Positions 17,429 to 27,459 of a DNA stretch of 64,000 nucleotides are shown one piece after another (the stretch's first letter is position 1; each line of letters opens with the position of its first letter). The notes beneath the pieces are model-generated. The model did not search any database and was not told the origin of the DNA. It saw nothing but the letters and a program-made list of their open reading frames with translations. The position numbers and the translations under genes were made by a program. The DNA comes from Chachezhania sediminis. GTDB lineage: Bacteria; Pseudomonadota; Alphaproteobacteria; Rhodobacterales; Rhodobacteraceae. The stretch covers positions 310,001 through 374,000 of the forward strand of contig NZ_VOPH01000002.1 in the NCBI RefSeq assembly GCF_009765275.1, given 5' to 3'.

Positions 17429-18736
17429 TCACAGCATGTAGCGGCTGATATCCGTGGACCGGCTGAGCGCACCCAGATTGGCCTCGACGAAGGCGGCATC
17501 GACCGTCACCGCCTCGCCGCCGCGGTCTGGGGCGGAATAGGACAGCTCCTCGAAAACGCGTTCCAGGACGGTGTGCAGACGCCGGGCGCCGATGTTTTCC
17601 ACGGCGCGGTTCACCTCGGCCGCGATCCGCGCCAGGGCGGCGATGCCGTCGTCGGTGAAGGCGACGGTCACGCCCTCGGTCCCCATCAGCGCCGTGTACT
17701 GGCGAGTCAGGGCGTTGTCGGTTTCGGTCAGGATGCGGACGAAATCCTCTTCCGACAACGCCGACAGTTCCACCCGGATCGGCAGGCGGCCCTGCAGCTC
17801 CGGTAGAAGGTCCGACGGCTTGGCCACGTGGAACGCGCCCGAGGCGATGAACAGGATATGATCGGTCTTCACCGGCCCGTGCTTGGTCGACACGGTGGTG
17901 CCCTCGATCAGCGGCAGCAGGTCGCGCTGGACGCCTTCTTGGCTGACATCGGCCCCGCGGGCATCGGCCCGGGCACAGACCTTGTCGATCTCGTCGATGA
18001 AGACGATGCCGTTTTCCTGCACGCTTTCCAGCGCGGCCTTTGTGACGATCTCGTCGTCCAGCAGCTTGTCCGCTTCCTCGCCGATCAGCAGGTCATAGCT
18101 TTGCGCCACGGTCATGCGCTTGCGGACGGTGCGACCGCCAAAGGCCTTACCGAAGATGTCGCCCAGGTTCATCATGCCCATCTGGCCGCCCGGCTGCCCG
18201 GGAATGTCGAAGGCGGGGAACGGGGACGAGGTATCGGCCACGTCCAGCTCGATCTCGGTATCGTCCAGCTCTCCGGCGATCAGCTTCTTGCGGAAGGCAT
18301 CGCGGGTGGACGCACGCGCATCCGCACCGGCAATGGCCGTGATCACGCGCTCCTCGGCCGCCTTCTGGGCGTTGGTCTTCACTTCCTCGCGCATCGCCTC
18401 GCGGGTCTGCACGATGGCGGCATCGACCAGGTCGCGGATGATCTGTTCGACATCGCGCCCGACATAGCCGACCTCGGTGAACTTCGTGGCCTCGACCTTC
18501 AGGAATGGCGCCTTGGCCAGTTTGGCCAGGCGGCGCGAGATTTCGGTCTTGCCGACGCCGGTGGGCCCGATCATCAGGATGTTCTTCGGGAACACCTCGT
18601 CCTGCAGGTCGGCGGCCAGGTGCTTGCGCCGCCAGCGCGACCGCAGCGCAACGGCCACGGCGCGCTTGGCATCGGCCTGGCCAATGATGAAACGGTCGAG
18701 TTCCGATACGATTTCGCGGGGGGTCAGATCGGTCAT
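17429..18736 (-). CDS. hslU: HslU, ATPase subunit of the HslVU protease
   Basis: AAA+ unfoldase that feeds HslV. Walker A GPTGVGKT at residues 57-64; [15 protein letters not shown] pore segment; Walker [10 protein letters not shown]; sensor/arginine region at [14 protein letters not shown]; the C-terminus ends ISRYML, the tail that docks into HslV. 435 aa. ATG at 18736 overlaps the hslV stop (ATGA). The longer open frame to 19471 is hslV out of frame. Confidence 0.97.
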   Translation of the reverse strand: MTDLTPREIVSELDRFIIGQADAKRAVAVALRSRWRRKHLAADLQDEVFPKNILMIGPTGVGKTEISRRLAKLAKAPFLKVEATKFTEVGYVGRDVEQIIRDLVDAAIVQTREAMREEVKTNAQKAAEERVITAIAGADARASTRDAFRKKLIAGELDDTEIELDVADTSSPFPAFDIPGQPGGQMGMMNLGDIFGKAFGGRTVRKRMTVAQSYDLLIGEEADKLLDDEIVTKAALESVQENGIVFIDEIDKVCARADARGADVSQEGVQRDLLPLIEGTTVSTKHGPVKTDHILFIASGAFHVAKPSDLLPELQGRLPIRVELSALSEEDFVRILTETDNALTRQYTALMGTEGVTVAFTDDGIAALARIAAEVNRAVENIGARRLHTVLERVFEELSYSAPDRGGEAVTVDAAFVEANLGALSRSTDISRYML

Positions 18737-19296
18737 GCCTTGGCCTCGATGGTTTCGACGGTCAGGTTCGTGTTGGTGTAGACGCAGATGTCCGCGGCGA
18801 TGGCCATGGCGCGCCGGGCGATGTCCTCGGCCGTGCGGTCGGTGTCCATCAGCGCGCGCGCGGCAGCCAGCGCATAGTTCCCGCCGGATCCGATGGCGGC
18901 CACGCCCTGCTCCGGCTCCAGCACGTCGCCGGCACCGGTGACGACCAGAAGATCGGTTCCGTCGGTGACGATCAGCATGGCTTCCAGCTTCTGCAGGTAC
19001 TTGTCGGTGCGCCAGTCCTTGGCCAGCTCGACACAGGCCCGCGCCAGCTGCCCGGGTGCCGCTTCCAGCTTGCCCTCCAGCCGCTCGACCAGAGTGAAGG
19101 CATCGGCGGTGGATCCGGCAAAGCCCACCACCACATCGGCGCCGCCGGGCGTCAGGCGCCGCACCTTGCGGGCAGTGCCCTTCATCACGGTCTGCCCCAT
19201 GGAGACCTGCCCATCGCCCGCCACGGTGACGCGCCCATCCTTGCGGACGCCGATGATCGTGGTCCCGTGCCAGCCGGGGAAAGCATCGTTGCTCAT
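18733..19296 (-). CDS. hslV: HslV, proteolytic subunit of the HslVU protease
   Basis: Threonine protease of the proteasome-beta type. The precursor begins [11 protein letters not shown] and Thr12 of [10 protein letters not shown] would be the mature catalytic residue; other signatures are GDGQVSMG and [17 protein letters not shown]. 187 aa. ATG at 19296 has AGGAAAA just upstream. Forms an operon with hslU (4-base overlap). Confidence 0.96.
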   Translation of the reverse strand: MSNDAFPGWHGTTIIGVRKDGRVTVAGDGQVSMGQTVMKGTARKVRRLTPGGADVVVGFAGSTADAFTLVERLEGKLEAAPGQLARACVELAKDWRTDKYLQKLEAMLIVTDGTDLLVVTGAGDVLEPEQGVAAIGSGGNYALAAARALMDTDRTAEDIARRAMAIAADICVYTNTNLTVETIEAKA

Positions 19297-19425
19297 GTTC
19301 TTTTCCTTTCCCGGGCCGGGCCCGGTCGTGGTCAGGGAGCACATATGTAACCCTTGGCGCCGGGGGACAAGAGGAGGGTGCCGCACCCCGGTTTCCGGAC
19401 CGGGCGCGCGTGTTCCGGTCGGTCT

Positions 19426-19525
19426 GCCTCCGGCGGGAGGTATTTGGAAAGAGAAGAAGCCGGGCGCGCATCCTTCCTTCTTCTCTTCACAAATACCTCC
19501 AGGGGTGTGGGGACAGCGTCCCCAC
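19426..19525. repeat. Modular inverted-repeat element, copy 3
   Basis: GCCTCCGGCGGGAGG hairpin end (19426-19440), arm GGTATTTGGAAAGAGAAGAAG, short spacer, opposite arm CTTCTTCTCTTCACAAATACCTCC, and a GTGGGGACAGCGTCCCCAC hairpin end (to 19525). It lies between the hslV start and the 3' end of the thioesterase gene. Confidence 0.8.
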
Positions 19526-19572
19526 TCCGACATTGGCATGATGTGCGGCGGCATGATGTGCGGCGCGGGACT

Positions 19573-20004
19573 TCAGGCCGTAACGGGAATGATCGTCCCC
19601 TGGCACACGGCGACCAGTTTCCGGGTCCCATCCGGGGCTTCGGCGAAAACGTCGGCCGCGACGGGCACGATGCGGCGGCCGGGCTTCAGGATGCGGCCTT
19701 CGGCGATCAGGTGGCCCTCGGCAGGGGATAGGAAGTTGATCTTGATCTCGACCGACAAGACATCGACCTCGGGCGGCAGGACCGACAGCGCGGCATAGCC
19801 GGCGGCGGTGTCGCCCAGGGCGAAGGTCAGGCCGCCATGGGCAAAGCCCTGCTGCTGGCGGAAGTCCGGGTGGACCGGCCCCGAGATCGTGATCCGGCCC
19901 CAGCCGACGGCGTCCAACGTCGCGCCAGCCGTCTGCATCATTGTCTGGCGGGCAAAGCTTTCGCGGATCTTCGCCTCTACGCCCGGCGCCATCTGGCCGT
20001 CCAT
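19573..20004 (-). CDS. PaaI-type hotdog-fold thioesterase
   Basis: 143-aa protein of the hotdog thioesterase superfamily. HPDFRQQQGFAHGGLTFALGDTAAGYAA contains the HGG motif and the acidic residue on the central helix; later strands EIKINFLSPAEG and CQGTIIPVTA complete the fold. It probably cleaves an acyl-CoA, substrate unknown. I take ATG 20004 because GGAAA lies 5 bases upstream; the frame could be extended to 20034. Follows trxA on the same strand, separated by a terminator. Confidence 0.85.
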   Translation of the reverse strand: MDGQMAPGVEAKIRESFARQTMMQTAGATLDAVGWGRITISGPVHPDFRQQQGFAHGGLTFALGDTAAGYAALSVLPPEVDVLSVEIKINFLSPAEGHLIAEGRILKPGRRIVPVAADVFAEAPDGTRKLVAVCQGTIIPVTA

Positions 20005-20069
20005 GCATTTTCCTTTCGTCATTGGCCGCGCCACGTTACCGGCGGGGATGGCGCGTGCAACCGGACAAA

Positions 20070-20101
20070 CAAAAAGCGCCCCGGGGGGAAACCCGAGGCG
20101 C
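20070..20101 (-). terminator. Intrinsic terminator of trxA
   Basis: On the minus strand, GCGCCTCGGG (20101-20092) pairs with CCCGGGGCGC (20085-20076), one mismatch, followed by TTTTTG. It lies 29 bases past the trxA stop. Confidence 0.85.
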
Positions 20102-20129
20102 CCGGCGTCGATCTTTCAGATCTCTTGGA

Positions 20130-20450
20130 TCAGATCGCGCTGTCGATCCAGCTTTGCAGTGCGGCCTTGGGGGCTGCACCGGCACGGTTCGACACGACCT
20201 GACCGTCCTTGAAGATGAAGAGCGCGGGAATGCCGCGCACGCCCAACTGGGCGGCGGTGTTCGGGTTCTGGTCGACATCGACCTTGGCCACCTTGATCTT
20301 GCCGCCATACTGGGTGGCCAGCTCTTCCAGAGCGGGGCCGATCTGGCGGCACGGGCCGCACCATTCCGCCCAGAAGTCGACGACGACGGGAACGTCGGAC
20401 TGGCGGACTTCGCTGTCAAATGTGGCGTCGGTTACGGCTACGGTGGACAT
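20130..20450 (-). CDS. trxA: Thioredoxin TrxA
   Basis: 106 aa. Active-site WCGPC at residues 30-34 within [14 protein letters not shown]; cis-Pro in [26 protein letters not shown]-terminus. Start ATG 20450 (MSTVAVTD) gives the family length. Placed 37 bases after addA, as commonly seen in alphaproteobacteria, so it may also be read from the addBA operon. Confidence 0.96.
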   Translation of the reverse strand: MSTVAVTDATFDSEVRQSDVPVVVDFWAEWCGPCRQIGPALEELATQYGGKIKVAKVDVDQNPNTAAQLGVRGIPALFIFKDGQVVSNRAGAAPKAALQSWIDSAI

Positions 20451-20487
20451 GGGCTGTCTCCAAATGTGAAATCTCGACCTCGGGAAC

Positions 20488-23400
20488 CTAGGAAGGGGAC
20501 GCGGCGCCGTCAAGATCTTGGGTCCGGGCCAGCGCGGCCCGCAGGGACTCGTGTGGCAAGACCATGTGAGTGGCGGTTCGGGTCCAGATCAGGCCGACCT
20601 CGATCGTGCGGTCGGGATAGATCCGTTCCAGGGCAACAAGATAGGCGCCCATCTGCCGCAGGATGCCTTCGGGGCAGGACAGGGGCGTTGCGGGCACCAC
20701 CGCATTCGATTTGAAATCCGCAAGGCGGATATGCGTGCGCGTCACGATCAGCCGGTCGATCACGCCGTGCAGTCTGCCGTTGCCCAAGGGCGACGTGATC
20801 GGCACCTCGGCCAGTGCATCGGGCGCGAAGAATGGCGCCAGTGCCGGGGCGGTCAGGGTCGTCGTGGCCTCGGCCAGCAGGTCCGGCAGGTCTGCCGGGT
20901 CGACTTCGGGCAGGATGCGCGGTGCCGAGTCGGCCCAGCGGTCGGGCCTCGCGGTCGGCAGATGTTCCAGCAGCAGGTGGATATGCGTGCCGCGCAGCTT
21001 GGCCGCGGCCTCGTCCAGCCCGGCCTCGCCCGGCAGCGCCTTGGCGCCGCCCAGATCGGAAGGTTTCAGGACCTGCGCCCCGGGCGCCGGGGGTGGGACG
21101 GGGTGGCGGAAGAGGTCGGGAAGGGCGGGCGGGGCCGCCTTGACCGCTGGCGCGGACTCCGGCACCGCGCCGTTCCAGTCGCCCGTGGCCAGCCGCAGGC
21201 CCGGGCCGCCGTCGCAGTCGAGTTCCGCTGCGCCTTCGGCCCTGAGCGCCGTTTCGACCCGTTCGTACCAGGTGGAGGCATCCTTCGACAGATCGCCGGA
21301 CGCCGCCACGACCAGCCAGCTTTCTGCCCGCGTCAGGGCGACGTAGAGAAGCCGCAGCCGCTCTGCCTCTTGCCGGGCCCGGTGGGCCTCGCGTGCCTCG
21401 CGCATGGCGGCGGGGGTTTCGGCGGATACCGTGCGCCACAGGGGCAGGGGGCCGTCCGGGGTTTCCACATGGGTGATGTCGGGATCGGGGGCGGCGCGTT
21501 GGAGGGCGGTGTCGGGCAGGATCACCACCGGGGCTTCCAGCCCCTTGGCGCCGTGGACGGTCATCACGCGGATCTGGTCGCCGACATTGCCCATCTGGCG
21601 CTTGATTTCCAGATCGTCGGTTTCCATCCAGGTCAGGAAACCGGTCAGGCTGGGGATTTCCGACCGTTCATAAGCCAGCGCCTGGGACAGGAGCGCATCG
21701 ATCCCGTCCTCTGCCTCTGGCCCCAGCCGGCCCAGCAGGCGGCGGCGGCCGTCATGGCGCGTCAGGATGCGGTCGATCAGGTCATAGGGGCGCAGGAAAT
21801 CGGCGTGGTCGCGCAGGTCGGTCAGGATCGCGACGGTCTGCGGATGCAGGTCAGCCCGGCGGCGCAGAACTTCCCACAGATAGGCGCCGTCGCGACCATG
21901 GGCGAGGGCATAGAGTTCCTGTTCCGACCAGCCGAACAGCGGCGATTTCAGGGCCGAGGCCAGCGACAGGTCGTCTTCGGGCGTGGCCAGGAAGGACAGG
22001 ACGGCAGCCAGGTCCTTGACCGCCAGTTCGGCGCCGACCTTCAGCCGGTCGGCACCGGCGATGGGCAGGTCCAGCTGCTTGCAGGCGCGGATGATCGCGG
22101 CGAACAGGTCTGATCGGCGGCGGACCAGGATCAGCACGTCGCCATAGCGCATCGGCCGGCGGTCGGAACCGTGGGGCAGGGTTTCGCCGCCTTCGACCTG
22201 TGCCTTGATCCAGTGTGCGATACGCTGGGCCAATACGGTCGCGTGATGGTCCTGTCCGGGGCGGTCGACGGGATCGGTCCAGTGGCCGTCCTCTTCCGCC
22301 TGGGCCTTGTCCACCACGGGCCACAGGTCGACGCGACCCGGCATGTCAGACCGGAACGCGCGGTGCTGGCTGTCCTTGGCGAAATCCGGGACTGCTTCGG
22401 GCGCGAAGACCCGGTCCACCAGTTGCAGGATCGCCGGGGCCGAGCGGAAGGAATATTCCAGCGTCAGGTCCTGCAGGCCCGGGCCCGCGGCCGTCAGGCG
22501 GTCCTTGAAGGTCCGGCGCATGGTGTCGAAGGCCGCGGCGTCTGCGCCCTGAAAGGAATAGATCGACTGTTTGCGGTCGCCGACGACGAAGAGTGTCCGC
22601 GGGCGATCCCGTTCGGCGCCCTGTCCGGCCATGAATTCCTGGGTCAGCGCCTCGATCACGTCCCACTGGGCGGGGCTGGTGTCCTGTGCCTCGTCCACCA
22701 GGATGTGTTCGATTCCGCCGTCAAGACGATAAAGCACCCAGGACGCGACCCCGGGATCGCGCAGCAGGCGCCGGGCGCGCCCGATCAGGTCGTCGAAGTC
22801 GAGCCAGCCGCGCAGTTCCTTCCGGCGGTCGTATTCCGGCAGGAAGGCGGCCGCGAACCGGTGCAGGGCTTCTGCCCTGGCGGCAGCGGCCAGGCCAAGG
22901 CGCTTGTTGAACGCGCCCTCCACCCGGGCCATGAAATCGTCCAGCTCGTCCATGGAGGAGGCAAGGCGCGCCTGCGTCGCCTTGGTCGGGAACCTGCCGA
23001 TCTTGGCGCCAAAGGGGGTTTTCGCCGTCGCGCCGAACAGGAACACCTTTTCCAGCACCGGCAGGTCGGCGACCCCGGGCACGCCCACCGACATCAGCGC
23101 CGCTGCCGCATCCACGTCGGTCTTGGAGCCTTCGACCAGCGCTTCGCGAAGCGCTTTCAAAAGCGCTTCCTCGCCGCCGGTGAAGGTCTCTGCCGCAAGG
23201 TCGGCCATTGTGTAGCCGTCGGGCAGGTCCAGGGCACGCAGCAAGTCCGCACGCGTTGGCGCCGGATCCATCCTGTCCCGGGCAGATGTGATCGACCGTG
23301 CCAGCGCGGCAAAGTCGCTGTCCGACAGATAGGCCGCCACACCGTCGACCAGATCGACCAGCGGACCCGACGCCATGTCTTCCACGATCTCGGCCCGCAG

Positions 23401-23871
23401 CATGTCCGCCGCGCGGTCCTCCATCTCGGCGAACTGGGGGCTGACGCCGGCCTCCAGCGGAAAACGGCGCAGAAGGGCGGCGCAGAAGGCGTGAATGGTC
23501 TGGATCTTCAGCCCGCCCGGCGTCTCGATCGCGCGGGCAAAAAGCGTGCGCGCCCGGGCCAGGTCGCCCGCCGTGGGCGTCGCGGTCTCCCACGCGCCCA
23601 GTTCCTCCAGCGTGGCGGCCAGCGTCGCGTCGTCCAGCATCGCCCATTCGCCCAGGCGGCGGAACAGGCGGTTCTGCATCTCGGCCGCGGCGGCCTTGGT
23701 ATATGTCAGGCACAGGATCTTCTGCGGGTCGGTGCCCTGCAGCAGGATCCGCGCCACCCGGTCGGTCAGCACCCGCGTCTTGCCCGATCCTGCGTTGGCG
23801 GAAAGCCATGTGGACGACTGCGGCTGCGCCGCCTGTACCTGCCGTTCGCTGGCGGCGTTGCGCGCGATCAT
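20488..23871 (-). CDS. addA: AddA, helicase-nuclease subunit of the AddAB recombination complex
   Basis: UvrD-type ATP-dependent helicase plus C-terminal RecB-like nuclease for processing double-strand breaks. Walker [10 protein letters not shown] at about 24-32; [14 protein letters not shown] motif Ia; [16 protein letters not shown] motif [19 protein letters not shown] motif [23 protein letters not shown] motif [19 protein letters not shown] motif VI. The nuclease site is GVIDRLIV...[10 protein letters not shown] at 23871 overlaps addB by 4 bases; 1127 aa. Confidence 0.95.
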   Translation of the reverse strand: MIARNAASERQVQAAQPQSSTWLSANAGSGKTRVLTDRVARILLQGTDPQKILCLTYTKAAAAEMQNRLFRRLGEWAMLDDATLAATLEELGAWETATPTAGDLARARTLFARAIETPGGLKIQTIHAFCAALLRRFPLEAGVSPQFAEMEDRAADMLRAEIVEDMASGPLVDLVDGVAAYLSDSDFAALARSITSARDRMDPAPTRADLLRALDLPDGYTMADLAAETFTGGEEALLKALREALVEGSKTDVDAAAALMSVGVPGVADLPVLEKVFLFGATAKTPFGAKIGRFPTKATQARLASSMDELDDFMARVEGAFNKRLGLAAAARAEALHRFAAAFLPEYDRRKELRGWLDFDDLIGRARRLLRDPGVASWVLYRLDGGIEHILVDEAQDTSPAQWDVIEALTQEFMAGQGAERDRPRTLFVVGDRKQSIYSFQGADAAAFDTMRRTFKDRLTAAGPGLQDLTLEYSFRSAPAILQLVDRVFAPEAVPDFAKDSQHRAFRSDMPGRVDLWPVVDKAQAEEDGHWTDPVDRPGQDHHATVLAQRIAHWIKAQVEGGETLPHGSDRRPMRYGDVLILVRRRSDLFAAIIRACKQLDLPIAGADRLKVGAELAVKDLAAVLSFLATPEDDLSLASALKSPLFGWSEQELYALAHGRDGAYLWEVLRRRADLHPQTVAILTDLRDHADFLRPYDLIDRILTRHDGRRRLLGRLGPEAEDGIDALLSQALAYERSEIPSLTGFLTWMETDDLEIKRQMGNVGDQIRVMTVHGAKGLEAPVVILPDTALQRAAPDPDITHVETPDGPLPLWRTVSAETPAAMREAREAHRARQEAERLRLLYVALTRAESWLVVAASGDLSKDASTWYERVETALRAEGAAELDCDGGPGLRLATGDWNGAVPESAPAVKAAPPALPDLFRHPVPPPAPGAQVLKPSDLGGAKALPGEAGLDEAAAKLRGTHIHLLLEHLPTARPDRWADSAPRILPEVDPADLPDLLAEATTTLTAPALAPFFAPDALAEVPITSPLGNGRLHGVIDRLIVTRTHIRLADFKSNAVVPATPLSCPEGILRQMGAYLVALERIYPDRTIEVGLIWTRTATHMVLPHESLRAALARTQDLDGAASPS

Positions 23872-26789
23872 CCCACGTCCTCCGGATTGGACGGCGCCGT
23901 CACGTCCCATTCGCCGAAACGCGACAGGTGGTCGTAATCGCTGACATCCGTGTCCTTTCGCATCGCCCGCCGCGCGGCAAAGCCCTGTGACAGATCAAGG
24001 TAGGCCGCCATCAGCTTGCCCAGATCCGCCCAGACTTCGGCCGGGGGCATATCGGCCAGCGGCGCCTCGACAGTCTTGGCCTGTGTCCCCACGCCTAGAT
24101 AGCTGGCGCCTGCCACCGGAGTTGGCGGAAAATCTTCGAACGCACCTCTTTCCGCCATCGCGGCCTCGATCAGAAGTTGCTTGTCGAACCCCTTTTGTTC
24201 GGCCTCGGTCGGCACGTGCCCGGTCTTGTAATCATAGAGGACGATGCGCCCGTCATCCGTCCGGTCCAGCCGGTCGGCGCGGCCGGTCAGGGAAACCCCG
24301 TGGGGCGCGATCTCGTCTTCCGCCTTCACCTCGAATCCGGTGGGTATGCCGCGTTTCTGCCGCTCCTTCTCGCCCGCGATGAAGTCGTTCGTGATGCGGG
24401 CCAGCTTGGCCCGCCACAGCCGGCGGGCGGCGGGCCAGGGCAGGTCGGCCAGTTCCCGGTCGGCGCATTCCAACAGGCGTTCCGGCGTCAGGTCATCCGG
24501 ACCGGCATCCTTGATGAAGCGTTCAAAGACCTTGTGGATCAGCGTGCCCCGGTCGGCTGCGTCCGCCTCCTGCATAAGCGGGTCGAGCGGCTGAAGACCC
24601 AGCACCTTCCTGGCATAGATGGCATAGGGGTCGCGGATCAGGGTCCGGATTTCCGTCACGCGGTAGTGCCTTGGCCGGGCGTCCAGTGGTGGGCGCGGGG
24701 CAGGGCGGGGCGCGGCGGGTGTGGGCAGGGGGCGTTCCAGCTCCTCGGCCAGTTCCAGCCAGTACTTCCCGCGTTTCTGCATTTCGGCCAGCAGCGCCGG
24801 GCCTTCGGTGTCGCGCAGTCCGCCCAGCAGGTTCGTCAGCCGGTTCAGCCAGCGGGACGGCACGGTATCGGCATCTTCGGACCGGACCGCGCGGGTCAGC
24901 CAGACCTCGGCCGCGCCGATGGCCTGCTGAAAATCGTGCGCAGCCAGACCGATCCGGCGTTCCGGCAGCAAAAGGCCCGCATCCTTGCGCATCTGGCGGT
25001 TCAGCCAGGGGTCGGGCGCCGGCGCCTCGGGCCAGGAGCCTTCGTTCAGCCCGCCAAGGATCAGCAGGTCGGCGCCCATCACCCGCGCCTCCAGCGTGCC
25101 CCAGATCATGATGCCGGGATGGGCGGCGTCGCGGTCGCGGACCTCTTCCCCCGACAGGAGCGCGCCCAGCAGATCGGCGAATTCCGTGGCGGTCAGGTCA
25201 CCGCCCGCCGGAGCCTCGGCCTGCAGCAGGTCCAGCACGGAACGGGCCTTGATCCCGGCATTGCGTTCCCACAGCCCGCCAGAGCCTTCGGCCGGCCCGC
25301 CGGCCACCCGTTCGGCCACCGATAGCAACCGTTCCGTCCAGCCTTCCAGCGTATCCTCGGCCCGGTCGTCCAGCCCGCACAGGGTGTCGGTCAGCCATTC
25401 CACCCAGATCCCCCGCCGGTCGGCCTGTTTCTCGGCCCAGCGAACCAGTGCTGCGGCGTCCGGAAAGGCGGGGCCGTATCGGCGCAGGTGCAGTTCCAGA
25501 TCGCGGGTAAGCAGCAGGTGGATGCCGCGGCCTTCGCCCGAATGGGTCAGCGGATGCTTCAGCAGGGCGATCAGCGCCGCGCCGGTCATCGGCCGCACGA
25601 AAAGGGATGCCACCTGCCGCAGGAACCGCCCCGGGGGCGACAGTTGCAGCGGCATGCCCGCGCTGTCGTCTGGCGTGATTTCCCACCGGGCCAGCGCAGC
25701 GGCGACCTGGCGGGTCAGCATCCGGTCCGGCGTGATCAGGGCGGCGCGGATGCCGTCCTCGGCCGCCTGGCGCAGGCGCATGGCGATGGCCAGCGCCTCG
25801 GCCCGGGGGCTGGGGGCTTCCAGAAGGGTCACGTCCTTCAGACCGTCCGTAAGGCCTTGCAAGGCGGGGCCTTCGGTCAGCCAGGCATGGGTCACAGGCG
25901 CGGGGCGCAGGGCCAGCGAGACCAGGCGGTTCCGCGCGGGCGAGGGCGGGGACGTATCGGACCACGGGTGGATGTCGGCGGGACCGATGCCCAGCCCGTC
26001 CATCAGGCGGCGAAAGCGGTATTGTGGATGATCCTCGGCGGTCAGGGCATCGTCCATGCCGTCCCAGACCTGTGCTGGCTGGTCGAAATCATAGCCCGGC
26101 AGGATCAGCGCGCCCTGCGGCAGGCGGGCGACCGCCTCCATCAGCATCAGCGTCGTACCGCGCGACCCGGTCGATCCTGCCACGATCACCGGATGCTGCG
26201 GCGGGTTCGCATGCCACGCGGCGATCCGGCGTTCGACGGCCAGCCGCTGGCGGCCGGCGGCGTCCATTGTCCCGTCGGTGGTGGCCAGGAAACCGCGCGC
26301 GATCGCGATAAATTTCAGGGCGCGGGCCCAGTGGCCGGACATGTCCGATACGTCCAGCCCCGCGATGGTGTCGGCCGATACGCCTTCGCCCTGCATCTCG
26401 TCCATCAGCGCGGCCAGGCTGGTGGCCAGGTCGAACAGGGCGGCCCGGGCGGCCAGGCGGGGTTCGCGGTCCAGCAGGGCGCGGATCAGCTGAACCAGTT
26501 CCAGCCTGCGGCGCAGCGACGGGACTGCCGGCGGCAGGTCGGCCAGGTCCCACGAAAGCCCCGGATCGGTAACCAGCGACAGCCGCGGCAGCAGGCGGGC
26601 AGGACCTGCGTCGAAGATCGCGCGGATGCGGCGGGCCATGCGACGGGTGTTGACCATCAGTTCGACCCGCGCCCAGTCTTCCGGCGCGTCGGCGCCAAGT
26701 CGTGCGGTCAGGCCCGCGACGATCTCGGCCGGGACATCGACGCCAAGGGGCAGGGCGAAGGCGCGGGGTGTGGGCGAAGGTTCAAACAT
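23868..26789 (-). CDS. addB: AddB, second subunit of the AddAB complex (alphaproteobacterial type)
   Basis: 973 aa from ATG 26789 (MFEPSPTP), overlapping the murU stop by 8 bases. N-terminal helicase-like fold with VIVAGSTGSRGTTLMLMEA, and a C-terminal RecB-type nuclease site: GTLIHKVFERF, LTGRADRLDRT and IVLYDYKTGH with the catalytic D-x-K. I count only two cysteines in the whole chain, so the four-Cys iron-sulfur staple of Bacillus AddB is absent, which fits the alphaproteobacterial family. Confidence 0.92.
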   Translation of the reverse strand: MFEPSPTPRAFALPLGVDVPAEIVAGLTARLGADAPEDWARVELMVNTRRMARRIRAIFDAGPARLLPRLSLVTDPGLSWDLADLPPAVPSLRRRLELVQLIRALLDREPRLAARAALFDLATSLAALMDEMQGEGVSADTIAGLDVSDMSGHWARALKFIAIARGFLATTDGTMDAAGRQRLAVERRIAAWHANPPQHPVIVAGSTGSRGTTLMLMEAVARLPQGALILPGYDFDQPAQVWDGMDDALTAEDHPQYRFRRLMDGLGIGPADIHPWSDTSPPSPARNRLVSLALRPAPVTHAWLTEGPALQGLTDGLKDVTLLEAPSPRAEALAIAMRLRQAAEDGIRAALITPDRMLTRQVAAALARWEITPDDSAGMPLQLSPPGRFLRQVASLFVRPMTGAALIALLKHPLTHSGEGRGIHLLLTRDLELHLRRYGPAFPDAAALVRWAEKQADRRGIWVEWLTDTLCGLDDRAEDTLEGWTERLLSVAERVAGGPAEGSGGLWERNAGIKARSVLDLLQAEAPAGGDLTATEFADLLGALLSGEEVRDRDAAHPGIMIWGTLEARVMGADLLILGGLNEGSWPEAPAPDPWLNRQMRKDAGLLLPERRIGLAAHDFQQAIGAAEVWLTRAVRSEDADTVPSRWLNRLTNLLGGLRDTEGPALLAEMQKRGKYWLELAEELERPLPTPAAPRPAPRPPLDARPRHYRVTEIRTLIRDPYAIYARKVLGLQPLDPLMQEADAADRGTLIHKVFERFIKDAGPDDLTPERLLECADRELADLPWPAARRLWRAKLARITNDFIAGEKERQKRGIPTGFEVKAEDEIAPHGVSLTGRADRLDRTDDGRIVLYDYKTGHVPTEAEQKGFDKQLLIEAAMAERGAFEDFPPTPVAGASYLGVGTQAKTVEAPLADMPPAEVWADLGKLMAAYLDLSQGFAARRAMRKDTDVSDYDHLSRFGEWDVTAPSNPEDVG

Positions 26790-27459
26790 CGCCCTGCAGC
26801 ATCCGTTCGGCAAGGGCGATGCCCTCGGGGTGGCCGACATCGCACCAGTGGCCGGGATAGTCCAGGCCGTACATGCGACCGTCCGCCAGCATCCGGTCCC
26901 ACAGCCGGTTGAGAGAGAAGACCTTGTCCGGAATGGCGTCTAGGCCCCCGGTTTTCAGGATCTGCACGCCGCCATAGATCCCGCCGGGGCCGCGCGCGAT
27001 GCGGCCGTCCGCGTCGAGCAGGAAGTCGCCCTTGCCCTTGTGGCCGACGGCACGGTCCCGCGGGATCACGATGGCCAGGGCATCCATCTTCTCGGGGTCC
27101 CAGGCTTCGGCCAGCATCGTCACCGGGTTCGGACCCGCCCAGACGGCATCGGAATTGGTCGTGATCACGGTCTTGGCGCCCAGAAGCGGCAGGGCAAGTC
27201 GCAGCCCGCCGCCGGTGTCCAGCACCTCGGGCTGCTCGTCCGAGATCAGGATGTCCCGACCCGCCAGATAGGCCGCGATCTGGTCGCCCTTGTAGTGCGT
27301 GTTCACCACGATCCGCGGGGCACCAGCGACCAGGTCCAGCGCGTGGTCCAGCAGGGGCCGGCCGGAGACGTGGATCAGCGGTTTGGGGCAGTCCTGTGTC
27401 AGGGCCCCCATCCGCGTGCCGAAGCCGGCAGCGAAAAGCATGGCGGGCGGAAGGGTCAC
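26782..27459 (-). CDS. murU: N-acetylmuramate alpha-1-phosphate uridylyltransferase-like nucleotidyltransferase
   Basis: 225 aa. MLFAAGFGTRMGALT is the nucleotidyltransferase signature with the Lys partner in CPKPLIHVSGRPLLDH; VNTHYKGDQIAAYL, TTNSDAVW and GLDYPGHWCDVGHPEGI complete the family. Next to an AmgK-type kinase this is the MurU step of anabolic cell-wall recycling (MurNAc to UDP-MurNAc). Coupled by a 4-base overlap to amgK and 8 bases to addB. Confidence 0.9.
   Translation of the reverse strand: MTLPPAMLFAAGFGTRMGALTQDCPKPLIHVSGRPLLDHALDLVAGAPRIVVNTHYKGDQIAAYLAGRDILISDEQPEVLDTGGGLRLALPLLGAKTVITTNSDAVWAGPNPVTMLAEAWDPEKMDALAIVIPRDRAVGHKGKGDFLLDADGRIARGPGGIYGGVQILKTGGLDAIPDKVFSLNRLWDRMLADGRMYGLDYPGHWCDVGHPEGIALAERMLQGDV

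Noticed and set aside
17429-19471. Single 680-codon frame covering hslU plus part of hslV
   Set aside because: The HslU part starts at ATG 18736; the rest is hslV read out of frame. Not a fusion protein.
26135-26190. AGSTGSRGTT in AddB as a Walker A motif
   Set aside because: It lacks the Lys-Thr/Ser of a true P-loop; alphaproteobacterial AddB is not expected to bind ATP there.
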